The notes: generated from the letters alone by a model not told the origin. Positions 20,824-34,300 are shown, numbered from the stretch's first letter. The stretch is DNA of 64,000 bases from Metaphire vulgaris (GCA_018105865.1 CM030862.1:12617274-12681273); one strand, 5' to 3'. Numbers and translations are program-made.

Positions 20824-21085
20824 CTTCATAGCAGTCTATCCGGTGCGATTATCCTCTTATTCTATCGCTCCGATCGGTCTCGGAGGAGTTCAACACAACT
20901 CGATGACGTAATCAAATAGAAATTACTCGTTCCATGAGCGATCACCAGGTGGCGTCTCGTAAACAAATCAAGAATTGATTACGAATTTTAAATGAGTCAC
21001 GTGAGTCGTGACGGCTTCGCTCAGCTAATATTTTCCCAAACCTTTAGGCCTAGCAAACAGCCGCTGAAGCTAGATAGACAGACAC

Positions 21086-21091
21086 AGGCAT

Positions 21092-21152
<61 letters not shown>
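21086..21152. repeat. (GACA)n microsatellite
   Basis: About 16 GACA units are followed by GACT and TTAC units and then (GA)n at 21240-21299. Confidence 0.95.
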
Positions 21153-21153
<1 letters not shown>

Positions 21154-21235
21154 TGACTGACTGATTGATTGACTGACTTACTTACTTACTCACTTACTTA
21201 CTTACTAATTGAAAGGCCCCAAGAGTTATAAAGAC

Positions 21236-21302
<67 letters not shown>

Positions 21303-21489
21303 AGAGAGTATACCGTCATTGATACTTACTTACACATGCATTCCAACTTCTATTCCATTCTATTTCTAATATAGTACATTCTATTACATTACTGTACTGG
21401 CTATTCCTTCTATTCTTGCTATTGCATCAAATATGCGACAGACTTTCTTCAATGCATTCCGTTGCGTATGTGTGTCAGTTGACGATCGC

Positions 21490-21650
21490 ATGCGTCACGT
21501 GACTTCCGGCGTTTCGAGCGGAAATTGTTTTGGAGTTTTCCATCTCTTCCCGTCTGCCAGTCCAAACTACAGACCGGAAATGGTTTCCCGATCGCTCGAA
21601 CGAAAACCGGAAATCGCTTTCTGTGGACTTCCGGTACTGTCGACGCCGCA
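21490..21650. promoter_or_regulatory. Cluster of ETS-like GGAA/TTCC sites
   Basis: GACTTCCGG, GCGGAAAT, CCGGAAAT, CCGGAAAT and ACTTCCGG lie within about 160 bp, next to CACGTGAC. This resembles an enhancer or CpG promoter patch, but no transcript start is evident. Confidence 0.3.
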
Positions 21651-21784
21651 GCACAGTGGGAGGATTACCGAGCGAATTGGTGATAACGACGACGAAAACC
21701 CCCAAGAAAATGAGTCTTTACTTTAAAAGCTACCTCATAGGTGTCTGAATGCCCTCTGTCGGCGGATGATGTTTAACCACAGGC

Positions 21785-21877
21785 TGTCAGTCAGTCAGTC
21801 AGCCAATAAGACAGTCAGTCAGTCAGTCAGTCAGTCAGTCAGTCAGTCAGTCAGTCAGTCAGTCAGTCAGTCAGTCT
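21785..21877. repeat. (CAGT)n microsatellite
   Basis: About 22 tetranucleotide units with one short interruption (CAATAAGA). Confidence 0.95.
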
Positions 21878-22530
21878 GCGGCTCTTTGCTAAAAAATCTA
21901 TTCTAATTCTTAAAGTATGACAGACTTCTTCCTCGCAAGTTAGAGACCGCAGGCCGTTGCCATGACAGTCGGCGTTTCCATGGCAACCGGTGCAATCCTT
22001 CTTGATCGCAGAAGTGCACTTTTAAACATTGCTCTCGGAACGAACGCGGGAGAGATGACAACTGCTCCGCTCCCATCGTCCGGTTTTACTGCCGCTGCAG
22101 CCGCCGTAAGGGTTGACTCTATCCCCATAAAAGCCCCCACCCCCACCCCCACTCCCACCCCCGCAGGGCAGTTCCCGATCTGGCGAGATGGCGAGATGGC
22201 GGAAAGAGTCCCCTTGGGGCGAGCGGAAATGACGTCAGCGAAGTGGACAGCGGCTCAAAGGTCGAGGGTCAAAGGTCAACCTTTGCCAGGAAAACTTCGG
22301 AACGATTAGGCGTGCTTCTGTCCTCACTAAACGGTGGTCTTTCGGTGGGTGGGACGGGGACGGGGAGGGGGTGAGGACGGATGGGACAACGGCACGCACC
22401 GGTCGACCCGAAGGTCGAAGGTCAGTGGTTCAATTCTGACCATGACCATTTCTTGAGTCCGTAGTACAAGCTGTGTGCTTTTCTTTCCCCATCCTCCCTT
22501 CCATCCATTCCACATCTATCAGAAGCAGAG

Positions 22531-22534
<4 letters not shown>

Positions 22535-22586
<52 letters not shown>
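22535..22586. repeat. (AT)n microsatellite
   Basis: A pure AT run of about 52 bp. Confidence 0.97.
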
Positions 22587-22591
<5 letters not shown>

Positions 22592-22981
22592 GGGAACTGT
22601 GGTGTTGATCAACTTTATACAGCAATGGTTATATTGGTTGATTCCATAGCCTCAGCCTCGTTCTGGAACTCAGCCTCTCTCTGGAACAACACGGTTGAGA
22701 AGATTTATAGCTGTGCGTCGGTGATTTTTTTAAAACTCAAAACTGTTATACAAGATGAAATAAAAACATACAATTTGAACTTCAAAATACATTTTTCATT
22801 AATAAATCAATTGCAAATCACTCTCCCCGCACAACAACAACGTCATCGATCACCACAACAACAACAACAACAACAAAAATGGTGTAATCAACTTCAATGC
22901 TTGCGACGACTACACAATCATCATTACAACGACGACACGTCAAAAATAAATACATTCCCTCCAGTCACATGACCTACATAA

Positions 22982-23012
<31 letters not shown>

Positions 23013-24143
23013 GATATGTCACAGATATAGCAACAGTTTTCAACGAAACCTTTAACTTTCATGACGATTTTTCGAGTGTCAAAATGACTGTCCGCCATAT
23101 TGAAAGCGGTGGCGTAGGGCAGATTCAAATAAAATTCTGCGACGCTAGCGCCACCTAGGCGATTATTTCTGTCTCCGCTAGGCGGCGGCGTCGCCGGAGC
23201 GACCTCTGTCGTCGGGTGACGGATGACTCCTGTTTGATCACGTGACCAGCTCTCTGATAAGTCATACGCTTCCGCCGTTTACCGCTGACAGTCGTTCTTG
23301 TTCTCAGGTCTTGACTGGACTTTCTATTCTACACCGTCAGTTCTGGCAGAAAAAACCCTATTCCTTTTTTGTCAGGTGTTCTGACATCCTCCTCCCCCTT
23401 CTCCTCTTAATACCACATTTTACTCCCAACCAACCAACCAACCCCCCCCCACACACACACACCCAAACTGGCATCAGAGAGCCAGAAAAATCTTTCTACC
23501 AACACTGATTCCACAATAGTCTGCTAAGACGAGAAACGTACAAAATAGTATCAAATGCGTCATTATAAATGCTATGGAGTAATAAGTAAGTACTCCAATG
23601 TTCTTAATTTAATAATTTAACGGAAAATTTAATTCTACGTTTAGCAAACATAGCGACATCTGCGCACAGAGACAAGACAACCACAGAATTTTAATGGACA
23701 CTTTGCCTACATAAGTAAGTAAGTAAGTGAATAAGTAAGTATGTAAAATCTCCTGAATTTGTATAGCGCTTTTGAAAGTAGTACCGTAGTAGCTACTGGT
23801 CTATTGTTTTTAAGTTAGGGGGGGGTGATATTCAATCCTGTATAGTTCCTTTCACTTACGAAAATAGCCATACAATGATGAAACAGTCTGGTCAAGAAGA
23901 GAAGAAGGTCTTTTGCTTTTAAACGAACATCAAAGCGTCACCGACAAAGGAAGAATTACCGCATCCGATGTGAAAAGACCTTTTACGCGACGGTCGTTTT
24001 TACCCATACGTTGTTTAAAGAATCACCGGTTCCAGGTAGGATTTAACCGGCAATTTACTTACTCACTTGCATCATCAATCTTCGTTCATGTTCCCTGTTC
24101 TTTGCCTTGTCTTAGATGCCTAAGTTTTGTGTAGCGCTATAGT

Positions 24144-24146
<3 letters not shown>

Positions 24147-24210
<64 letters not shown>
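24147..24210. repeat. (AAT)n microsatellite after a SINE-like tail
   Basis: The AAT run follows GTGTAGCGCTATAG, the recurrent tail motif of this window. Confidence 0.9.
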
Positions 24211-24211
<1 letters not shown>

Positions 24212-24988
24212 TCATTCTTCGTCGGATTTGCCTTTTTTCACCACCGCGCTCTCTTCCCAAAATTCTCCCTTTCCATCTCCCCCGCCCCACCCCACCCCCA
24301 CCACCGGTAACTACGACGGATGAAGACACCCAATTAGGTACGTAACGGCTGGTGTAAGTCACGTGATATAACGTCCAGCGCCATCTACCGAAGGCCGCCG
24401 AAGATGACATCGAGCCATCTCGAATATCTGTCCTTTGAAATGGCAATTCTCGTTGCCGTGCGTGCCGCTTACGGGACGCCGTGCAATTTGTATCCAATTT
24501 GGAATATCCTAGGTCAAACCGCACTGGATACTAGCAGCTTTTTTCCGCAGATGCTGATCGAATCGTGAATAATTTTTATAGCGCAACTTGTTTAGCGCTT
24601 GCACGGAAAGTATGCTTTACAGAACAGAACGTCGGTATTTAGACTAAAAGTGAAAATCGAATTTCGGGGAATAGATTTGTTTTAAAAAAGTCGCGCTCCT
24701 GTAATTTCATTTACTTTACATAGTAAAAGCCCTCTTTAGACTTCTAACGCAGCTGGTGTGTATATATGTGTGTATGTATGTGTGAGTGCGTGCGTGCGTC
24801 TTCAGCTTCTAATAGCATTACTTTAAACGGACTTCCGTTCAGCATTCCACTCTATACTTCCTATTCACCCAAGCATGGATTCATCCATTCATCCATCCAT
24901 CCATCAATCGATAACTGCCTTCATTCGTTTCTAAGTCATCGATCATCCTCTGTCCAATCGATCGTCTGCTATTCTATGCATTGAACTA

Positions 24989-25150
24989 CCGTAGAGCTTC
25001 GTTATAACGCACTTAACGGTCTGTGAAATTTAGTACGTTATATCCAATACATTCAATACAGTTGCGCATCACACGGAACCGTGCATTGCTGTACGCTATA
25101 TATAACCGAGTTTACGCTATAACTGAGAGCGCTCTAACGAAGTTCTACTG
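24989..25150 (+). mobile_element. pogo-like MITE
   Basis: The ends are CCGTAGAGCTTCGTTATAACG and the complement (CTCTAACGAAGTTCTACTG), flanked by TA on both sides. The CAGTAGAACTTCGTTATAACG form is like pogo/Tigger termini. A longer relative is at 42953. Confidence 0.72.
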
Positions 25151-25337
25151 TATATTTTTCATTCGGTGTCTAAAAAGGTGTGCAATGGAACCTTAATCGA
25201 GGATTATTGAATCTAGTGAATGGGTTTGCACGACAGAAATTCGCTGTTTTCAGGTGTACAAACTCATGATAATCGCTAATTTATTACCACTCCCGCTACT
25301 ACCATAGCGAGGTATATTACAGTTAATAGTAAGTAGA

Positions 25338-25494
25338 CAGTGGCTATTCTAGCCACCTAGACATTGGGGGGAGTTTAAAAAAATTGGGGGCAGACATTGG
25401 GAAGGTCATACTACTTGCCAAAATGTCAAAAAATTGGGGGGAAATTCAAACTTGGGGGCGAATTCCCCTCAGAGAAGGCCTAGAATAAGCATTG
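25338..25494 (+). mobile_element. hAT-like MITE, TTATTCTAGG family
   Basis: It runs from CAGTGGCTATTCTAGCC to GGCCTAGAATAAGCATTG. Interior G-runs and CATACTACTTGCCAAAATGTC are shared with 62928-63087, and the ends with 39259-39438. Confidence 0.65.
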
Positions 25495-25922
25495 GTAGAC
25501 TAAGTAGATATTAGTGAATAGTAAGTTAATCGCCCTTATAGGATAGAGATTTCATAAAATCCCGCAAGAGGTCCCTTTTAAGAAGACTCTGACAAGTTTC
25601 TTGTCGGTTGAGAAACCCGCGTTTTCTTCGCAACGGAAAATGAGTTTATAATACGGGGGCTTTAAGAACCGTCTACTATGACGTAATCGTATCCAAAATG
25701 ATGTCTTCCATTATCTCCGTTCGGACTCTGATTAGCCCCGCACTCAGTCAGGCCCTCCGAGAGGGGGGGCAGGGGGGGCAACTGCACAGGGGCCCGGCGG
25801 TCCGGAGGGGGCCGATGAATATGTATAATTAACAATAAAATGAATAATAATTAAAAATGACAGTTCAGCAGAGGGGCCGGCGAGCACAAGGGGCCGGGAC
25901 ACCTAAATAAACGGCGACGACG

Positions 25923-25926
<4 letters not shown>

Positions 25927-25966
<40 letters not shown>
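25927..25966. repeat. Poly-A tract of about 40 bases
   Basis: The run is bracketed by GACGAGC and GGTCGTCA, the same inverted bracket as T-tracts elsewhere in the window. A shorter twin is at 26010-26039. Confidence 0.9.
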
Positions 25967-25968
<2 letters not shown>

Positions 25969-27784
25969 TCGTCAACAAAAATAATAAAAACATTTATAAT
26001 AAACGGCTGACGAGCAAAAAAAAAAAAAAAGTCGTCAAGAAAAAATTATGACTTGTCAAATGTCGGCCATTCTGCACACCTGGAATTTCTCTCGGAGGGC
26101 CTGCACTCAGTGCAATTTACCAGGAATTTCTCGAAAAGAAATGTCGGAAACTGGACTTTCACCCACCCACCCACCCACCCACTCACTCGCCCACCCCCAC
26201 TTATATTGCCCCCCTCGTCCCCTCCTACTGCCCATCCGCTTCTGGCTTTCCTCCTATTCAGACTTATCGACCGCCAGATGGCGCGATAGGCGCAATATGC
26301 TGCGCCATCTGGCGGCGAAGACAGATTGCACGCAGTAAGTTATTAGCGACTGTTAATATCGGTGTCGGCTGGATACGGACCTCGCCCTGTACAAGCACAA
26401 CCAAGGAGTCTATTCTTTTCATATTCGTCTATTTTGGCCATCTATCTTAGTTTCTTATTATGCTTCTAAAATTTCTTCGTTCTCACTTCGGTCTTTCCGT
26501 ACGGTATTCGCTGAATATTGTCCTCCCGGCGCCCAATACGTTCTTCGGAAGAGACGCGGCTGTTTATTAACCATAGATAAATTATTATGCACTAGAACTG
26601 GACGCCGTCTGTCTATGACAGAAAAGTCAGCCGAAAGTTGGCGCCAAATATTCACCATTTTGGTACACTGTTGTCATGGTTACCATTGTCTATACATCTA
26701 CAGCGTACATATTTAATTGAAACATTCCATAACAACATTGTATACCAAAATCTGGCGTCACGTTCTGATGCTATAGACTCATAGAGTATAGACTGTCTTT
26801 TGTGATGTTGAAGTCTATGTTATTAACGTAATTACGTTAAGTTAATGGAACGCCGTTCGCTTAAATAATAGCTAACAAAAATGCCTATAGCGCCAAGCCT
26901 TAATGTGATCGTTAAAACTGTCTGAACAGGGGACACGTGACTCCACGAAAGCGTTTCTCTATTAAATATCTATGCATTGAGAGCGTCGTTAATTCAAGCA
27001 AGCGGGGTCAGTAATTATTATTATAGCGCCCGAAAGAGGGCGGCTTGTGTGTGTGGTCACGTGAGATCCGTGCGGGAACGTTGCCTCGTCAATAATAGCT
27101 TTTTCCTCGAGGCGTTCCTCTTTTCCCTATTCCACTACGAGAAATTCTCCCGTCCGCGGAGACAATTTTCCTTCCGCGGACGTGCCTAATTTAATCCGGC
27201 GAGCATGTTGCAAGAGCTGCTTCCTATAGTAGTAGCCACAGAAATGTCTCTAAGAACTTGAACGAAGAGAAAAGACCAACGAATAACAATGGCGATTTAA
27301 GAATTGTCTGCGGTGCTAGAGAATAACTCCTCCTCCTCCTCCTCCCCACCTCCTCCCACTCTCCCTCCGTCTACTGGAAAACCCGGATGTGCAGTAAATC
27401 TTGCTCTAATTTCAAAAGACTAATATATCCAATTCGGTCCGTGATCTGACTAAGACTTTTGCGTGGTCCGTGATGGGAATTTTTTAGCATTTTGTGCCAT
27501 GTCCAAAAAAATCCGAAAAAATTGACCAACTGGTCGCATGCTGCCTAAAAATGGGTGTGCTGCTAATACCATCAACGTCCATGCACCATATTCAGACGAA
27601 AACATATTGTGATAGAATTAAATTTGGAAACCAGTGGGACTGTATTCCCCCCCCTATTTTAACGGACACAAGCGCCTCGTTAGTATATAACACCTAAATA
27701 ACTAATGTCAAAAAAAACTAGCAAACGTCATTGTCCGGCACATAAACTAGAGGTATATGTAACTACCTTTTTGTTCACAACTCT

Positions 27785-27785
27785 T

Positions 27786-27839
<54 letters not shown>
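27785..27839. repeat. (CT)n microsatellite
   Basis: A pure CT run of about 27 units. Confidence 0.97.
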
Positions 27840-27842
<3 letters not shown>

Positions 27843-28223
27843 TTTGTGCGTTTTGCTCTTTGAAAAGGAGTCCTGATTTCTTTAACGGAAGATGAACGCC
27901 GGGGTCACGTGGTCGCCGCGTTCATCTCAGACGTCCGACGTCTAAACGGATTACGCAGACGGCCGCGGATGACGTCACAAAGACCGCCGACACAATCGTT
28001 GCCGTGGCGACGACGACGGCGCGGGCAAAAGTAGATTTCACCGCCCCTGTCGAGAGAACGGTGAACTGATAACACCCATTCACGTTTGCCACCGCCGCCG
28101 CCACCACCACCACCACCCAACCACCAACTTTGCCACCCTTGCACCTCTAACGAACTTAACCCTCAGTAATCTTGTCACAATAGCGCTTCGAAAACAACGT
28201 TCGTTTTCGTCGCTAGGGGTCGG

Positions 28224-28255
<32 letters not shown>

Positions 28256-29142
28256 GAGCATGCAAAATGAGATTGTTCATTTTTAGGTGGTGTTGCCGCT
28301 TGTCTTTTCGCTCCACTGAAAATATTAAGTCGGAGAAACGCGTGGGAGAATGTGACTTGCTTAAGAAATCGCAATTTCTGCGACTTTTCCATTGAAAGCT
28401 GTCGGCAATTTTCTTCCGTCGAAAGACTGTGCGCTGCTCCTTCGTATCTAATACAATTAGGAGGAACAGATGGCATCCCGTGATTAGCATTAATGGTCAC
28501 GTCTCAAACGCAATTGGCATTATGGTTGAAAAACCCCAACACCCTTTTTTTGCTAGCGAAATTTCAACAGTATCATGCAATCCATTCAAAAGACAGCTTT
28601 AAAATTCTGCGATATTGGAACAGTTAGACACCTTTTCAAACAATGAACTTTGCTGAATATATATAATTTTAGTAGGCATTTTGGTTAATATAATATTTTC
28701 CAACAGAAATAAAAGAAGGTGTTTACAATTTAATTTGGTCAATATAATAAAAAAAAGAACCAAAAGAAGGTGTTTTGTAATGTTTTGCATCGGCAGTTGA
28801 AAGAAAAATTGTACATGATGAATAAATATGTTGGAGCGTCCTGAGAATTTCGATTTGAAAACATTTATGAAGTTTGATACTTCTAATAAAGGTATACATG
28901 AAAATCATTGGCTGTACTGTATTTCAACGGATCTTACAGATATTCAGAATCTGAATTTAAGATATATATATATACATTTGCCCCGCGCCAGGGTAGGCCT
29001 CCCCCACCTACCCTCGACCCATCTTTTCAGCATAACGTTGACACTATGTGCATCTGGGATTGGACTATTATTACATCAAGTCTTGTCTCTTTGACAATCC
29101 TTAAGGCGCTACATAAATACTGTAGGCCAGTAGGTCTATATA

Positions 29143-29145
<3 letters not shown>

Positions 29146-29194
<49 letters not shown>
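29146..29194. repeat. (AT)n microsatellite
   Basis: A pure AT run of about 49 bp. Confidence 0.97.
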
Positions 29195-29199
<5 letters not shown>

Positions 29200-29309
29200 C
29201 AATTGGCATGACTGCTTTGTAAACGGCCCTGTGATCATTTTAAAAAATTAAAGAATTAAAGAATTAAAGAATGTCCAACTTGGATCAGGCTTCAATTACT
29301 CCGGACAGA

Positions 29310-29311
<2 letters not shown>

Positions 29312-29372
<61 letters not shown>

Positions 29373-29440
29373 TACGACAATTTATATAGCGCAGTAACAT
29401 AACTGGAGCTAAAGTCAAGAGCGCTTTACAAAGGAGTCAC
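29312..29440 (-). repeat. (ATT)n with SINE-like tail
   Basis: (ATT)n is followed by AATTTATATAGCGC and, 40 bp on, GAGCGCTTTACAAAGG. This layout resembles widespread microsatellite-linked SINE remnants, here in reverse orientation. Confidence 0.6.
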
Positions 29441-30540
29441 TTATAAGAGATGTTAAATAGAGAATAGAGGCATCTATCAAATGAAATCAAATTATATGGC
29501 GCCATTCTTATCAAAACTATCCATACATCGAACATTGTCGATAACTGCAATCTCTGAATCACAATTACACTAATTCGTGATTATCTCTGCGTGAAAATAA
29601 TTTCCATGATACAGACCTGTGTAGTTGGCTATTTTGTGATGGTTGCGATTCGACCGGCCTTGGTCTTTCGTGAGTCGCTTCCGAGATAAAAGCAAGAATG
29701 AATACAAGAGGACGCCAAAAAACCGCCTCCTCCTCCTCCTCCTCCTACTCCTCCTCCTCCTCCTCCTCGTCGTCGAATGATCGATGCGACGCCACCTGGC
29801 GATCGTTTCTTGCGGCGTCCTAGCGCGCCCTGGCGACCGATTCTGTAATCAACCTGCATTTTCAAAGAGTCTAAGGACCGGGGGGTGGTTGCATGGTAGG
29901 GTGGAGTGGACAAAGATTCCGAGTTCTCTTATTCGTACGCAATTTTCGTCCTTTGCGATACCTCTCAAACCCTCCCCACCCTTTTTTTCGGTGGACTCGC
30001 CCCACCCCCACTCCGACCTCGCCCTCACCCCCCCCCATGGACGGGAACCTTAATTATTCGTTCTCAGAACATCTATCTTTTGTTTTTCTCCCTTTAGGGC
30101 ACTGTGGGATTCATAAACGGTCGGTTTTTTTGCCGGCAAAACTACACACCCGTAAAGTGTATAGGCTCGCAAGTACAAACGCGACGCGAAAGCTTCATGA
30201 AGTTTCGCATTTAGGTGCAGAGATATATAGTTGTGTCCTTATGTGTGTCCTAAGCCGGTTATTGATGTCGGTTTGCCCTGGAGCTGCTGCTTCCAGACTG
30301 GAATGCTCAATGCACGAATTTTTACGTCTTTAATTTAGGGTAATCCATCTAGACCGGAGGAAGTTATCGGTCGTTCAGTCCGTACCGAAATTCCTTACCA
30401 GATCCGTGATCGGAATATGTCGTCCCTTTCCAGGCGGGATCCGTATCCACGGGGGGGGTCAAGGGGTCACTGTGGTCGGATTCCATCGGGGAATTTTTGC
30501 CCCGTCATCAGACTTTTACTGCTGCAGGGCTCTCTATTTA

Positions 30541-30545
<5 letters not shown>

Positions 30546-30607
<62 letters not shown>
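30546..30607. repeat. (AT)n microsatellite
   Basis: A pure AT run of about 62 bp. Confidence 0.97.
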
Positions 30608-30612
<5 letters not shown>

Positions 30613-31090
30613 TGCATTTAATGATGGTCTTGTCTATTTTTCTCCACGTGGCTTGAAACAGTACGCCCCCAGCTCTTTCATTCTAAACACTAACATCAAG
30701 GACTGTACAGGAAAGAGAAGAATAAAAAAAATGAATGTTCTGATGAATATCTTGTGAAACTGCGTGTAGACCTAAGTTGATCGAGGCATTAGCCGCGTCT
30801 TACGATATTACTTGGTTCATTGTACAATAGATTTTTGGACAAGAAAAAGACAATTGTATTAAACAGCCTTCGGATGTCGTTGTCTATATATGCATCACTT
30901 CTTGAACCAGCTCCTTTTACCACCATTTTTGTGGCATTTATAGAACGCTGCAAAATAAAATTGAGACGGAATATATTGACATAGCACAACTTGGCGAAAT
31001 GAAGATGCATTGTGACACAAGAAAAGTGATATAATTCAGTGTTTCACGACTCCCTGACTCATGACTACATATCTCTACACCTACTGTAAC

Positions 31091-31262
31091 CAGGGATGTA
31101 GCCAGGATTTAGGTTGGGGGGGGTCTTAAGCCCAAGATTCACTCCCCTCCCTTCCTTCTGAGCCCGCGACGCCATTTTTGACTTGAATTCATTGGGGGGG
31201 GGGGCTAGCTTCAAGCTTGGGGAGGCTTGAGCCACCCAAGCCCATGCCAAGCTATGTCTCTG
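31091..31262 (+). mobile_element. hAT-like MITE with perfect target duplication
   Basis: The ends are CAGGGATGTAGCCAGG and the complement of CAGAGACATAGCTTGG. It is flanked by ACTGTAAC on both sides (31083-31090 and 31263-31270), an exact 8-bp duplication. 172 bp, no coding capacity. Confidence 0.88.
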
Positions 31263-32345
31263 ACTGTAACAATAGTCCTTCCATTGGCTAATGTCATACA
31301 GCCTGATAAATAGATTAAATTTTATAATATTTTGTCGTCTGTAAAACCTGTGATACAGCCTACAGGGAACCAGCTATCTTAGTGTTCCCGCTCCTTTTAA
31401 TACGCTCTAAAAACAGCCACAGAAGAGTGTAGCGGAGTTTGATTCGCTAGATGGCGCAGCGACGAAGCTTGTTGCAATTCATTTCGAAATGCTGTCAGCG
31501 TTTGTAGTTGCCTTGCCATTCGCCAGATGGCGGCGCTTTACCGTAGCTTATAGGATCAGCATATTCGCTAGGTGAAGAATTTTCTTAATTTTTATTGCGC
31601 TAAACTACCGAAGCAGCTGTTAAAATAACGGTTCTGCATTGCAGTGTTAATGGTTCGATATCTGACATTTAAAGCGGTAATAAATTCGTGGAAACGTGAA
31701 TCTATGGATGCCGATTATGAATGCGCTGAAAAGCAAGGCGTTTGGGATGAAGAGAGCTTAAGGGCCTGTAAGAGGCGGAGCCAATGGAAAACTCGGTCAC
31801 GGGGGCGGAGCTTCCTAAAACTTTTGTTTAAATCAGAGATAGATTTTTAAGGGGAGGCAGTAGAGCAGCCTGGATGCACTAAGGACCGTATCCACATCAA
31901 AATATCGGGCCCCATATAAATCCAAACATTTCTTGCCCAACTTGGGGTTGGGGCTCAGCCGTGGATGACGACAGGGCAAACCAACCACCCCACCTCCACC
32001 CCCACCGCCCGACAAACCGAACCTTTGTATAAATTAACTGTTCAAACCGTAACGCGGGTTTGTCATTTATCAAACCTGGATTTTAGCAGGATCTTGTGTG
32101 ACACCGTGCGCCATCTGCTGATGGTTCTATGCATTACGAAGTGGCGCTATAGAAGTTATACGTTGGTTTAGCTCGAACGAAGCCAATGCGCTATATATTT
32201 GTTTATCATAGCGAACTCAGTCCGAGCGATGACCTTATAAGTTGACCTTTCTCGAAGCCATTAAGGGACCCAGTGACAGGGGTTCAACCCCTAATTATAA
32301 TCAGGAACGAATACTTTAATGCTTGGTTACTATGCACCGTATAGT

Positions 32346-32606
32346 CAGTGGCGTAGCAATATGCTCGGGGGCCCTTGGCGAAAAACGGACAGGAGGCCCT
32401 TTCCAGAGAGACGATCTGACAAGTTTGAGAAAATGTTGACGACCTTTTTTTTGCTTGTCGGTCTTTCGATCTGACAACTTAACATCTTTGGATCTGCTGA
32501 CAACTTTACAACTTTAAAAAAATTTTTTTTGCTCCGGTCGGGGCCCTTTGCAGGTCGGGGGCCCTTGGCATTTGGCCAGGTTGTCCATGTGGCTGCTAGG
32601 CCTCTG
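32346..32606 (+). mobile_element. hAT-like MITE with 7-of-8 target duplication
   Basis: The ends are CAGTGGCGTAGCAAT and the complement of CAGAGGCCTAGCAGCC. The flanks are CGTATAGT and CGTATAGC. The interior has the T-tract TGACGACCTTTTTTTTGC. Confidence 0.82.
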
Positions 32607-32999
32607 CGTATAGCGTGGTTAGTATAATAAGTTACCGGTTTGACGTAGCTATAGCAGAACCCGTTCAGCTCCCGTTGAATTTAGGTCCTTCCTTGGATTT
32701 TGAAGATGCAGTATTTCATGTTGCGCTGCATCGCCCTTTCCCGAAAAAAGGAAAAATATAGTCTGATGGCATTTCCTCTGCAACCGACTTAGATACCTAC
32801 AAGTTCCAATTCCTCATCAGCCCTCCCCCTCCACTCCTTTCCCTCCGGGGGAGGCTATAACCAGTCAGGGAATTTAGTACCGCTACGATTCGCCAATTTG
32901 ACGCTGCGACCCAGAACCCACCCACCCCGGACCACCCCACTCCCCATCGGAGCAATTTAACTGCTATTAGAGCAAGAAGAGCCACTCGCCATCTCCCCA

Positions 33000-33524
33000 C
33001 CCCCACCCCGCCCGTGAGTTCCGTTGTTCTCTCGGATCTCCTCGGATTGTCCCACCCACGTCAGAGTTTCTTCCTCTTCCTCTCCGGGATGAGGAGGAGG
33101 AGGAGGAGGAGGAGGAGGAGAAGGGAAGCAGGAGGAGAAGGAGGAGGAGGAGACGTAACGACCGTCTTTATTTACCTTTGGAGAGAGAGAGAGAGAGACA
33201 GACAAAGGCAGACAGAAAGACAGAACAAAAAAAACAGAGACAGAGAGAGACGTCACGGTTTTACTTTCGGACGATTAATTTCAACAATCCGACGCGGTCG
33301 AGAGCAGAATCCTGCATCTGGCGGGGGGTGGGGTGGTGGGGCTAGAGGGTGGGTGGGACCGGGTGCCCCCCCACCCCACTCCGTACCACCGCCGCCGCCG
33401 CCGCCGCCGCCACCGTCTGGTTACACCGGGGGCATCGCCCGCCGCTTCTACGAGTGCGATGCTAATTGCCCGGCATTACGAATTGAATCCCCAGTTACCT
33501 CCCCCTCCCCCCATCTCCCCACCT

Positions 33525-33556
<32 letters not shown>

Positions 33557-34300
33557 TGCTCTTTTCCTCCGCTCTTGACGGAGATGGTTCCCAGACAGAC
33601 CCCGGAATCCGTCGAAACCCTAGACGACGCCGCCGCCGCCGCCGCCCGCCGCAGCCGCCGCCGGAGCGCACCGGTCAAAGGACTCGACGAGGCCCCGTCG
33701 GTGGAGACCGTCTCCTCCTTCCCTCTCTGACTCGGATTGCGCGGTCGGGGTTGGGGGGGGGGCGGCCGGAGAGGGGAGGAGGAGGAGGAAGCGACGGCGC
33801 GTCCGGGACCGACCGACTGACTGGACTGGGAAGGATCCATCGGCACCTCGTCGTCGGCGGTACGACCACCTGTTGGTAATGGTACTGGTTCCCCGTTCTT
33901 TTCTTCTTCTCCTCCTCCTCCTCCTCCTCTACCGTCCCCCGCTGCCGCCCCGCCAGGCCAACCCACCCCCGGCCCCCGGGTCCCGACGATTCCATCGGAG
34001 GAGTTATGGCCAAGGCGTCTCCTAACACTAACAATCGCTCGCTGGAGAGATCGTCATCACAGATGATCTTTCCACTTTGGGATGTTCGCTTCGGAGGATG
34101 AGCAGACGTCTTGGACCAGTTAATCCACTTCCACTTCCAGTCTCGAAGCTTCCACCCTTCAATCCATCCATCCATCCGTCCATCCATCCTCTAAAAGTCG
34201 CGTGCAGCGTCGGTAGCGTCTTCTCTCTTGTTTCTAGGTCTTTCCTTCCTCTTGTCTTGCTCTTTCCGCTTCCTTCGCTCGTTCACTTTGGACTTTCAGT
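33000..34300. other. GC-rich low-complexity patch
   Basis: Purine and pyrimidine runs (GGA, CCG, CT) and CpG-rich stretches keep long frames open on both strands. One minus-strand frame (33840-33448) has a Ser/Pro/Arg-rich sequence and polyAla but no domain, so I cannot say whether any is coding. Confidence 0.4.

Larger units (their letters stand above)
20824..33000. other. Long non-coding region
   Basis: No gene is recognised in about 12 kb. It contains tetranucleotide arrays (21086, 21785), many (AT)n, (CT)n and (ATT)n runs, a poly-A tract at 25927, a pogo-like MITE (24989), and hAT-like MITEs (25338, 31091, 32346). Longer open frames have no domain I recognise. Confidence 0.55.

Noticed and set aside
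22475..22972. Frames giving Tyr-Ile or Ser-Leu repeats, here and at many other sites
   Set aside because: They are translations of (AT)n and (CT)n or (GA)n microsatellites, which lack stop codons.
25338..25508. Perfect TAAGTAGA duplication around the hAT-like element
   Set aside because: The right copy is 6 bp beyond the expected element end and the surroundings are rich in GTAAGTAGA-like sequence, so it may be coincidence.
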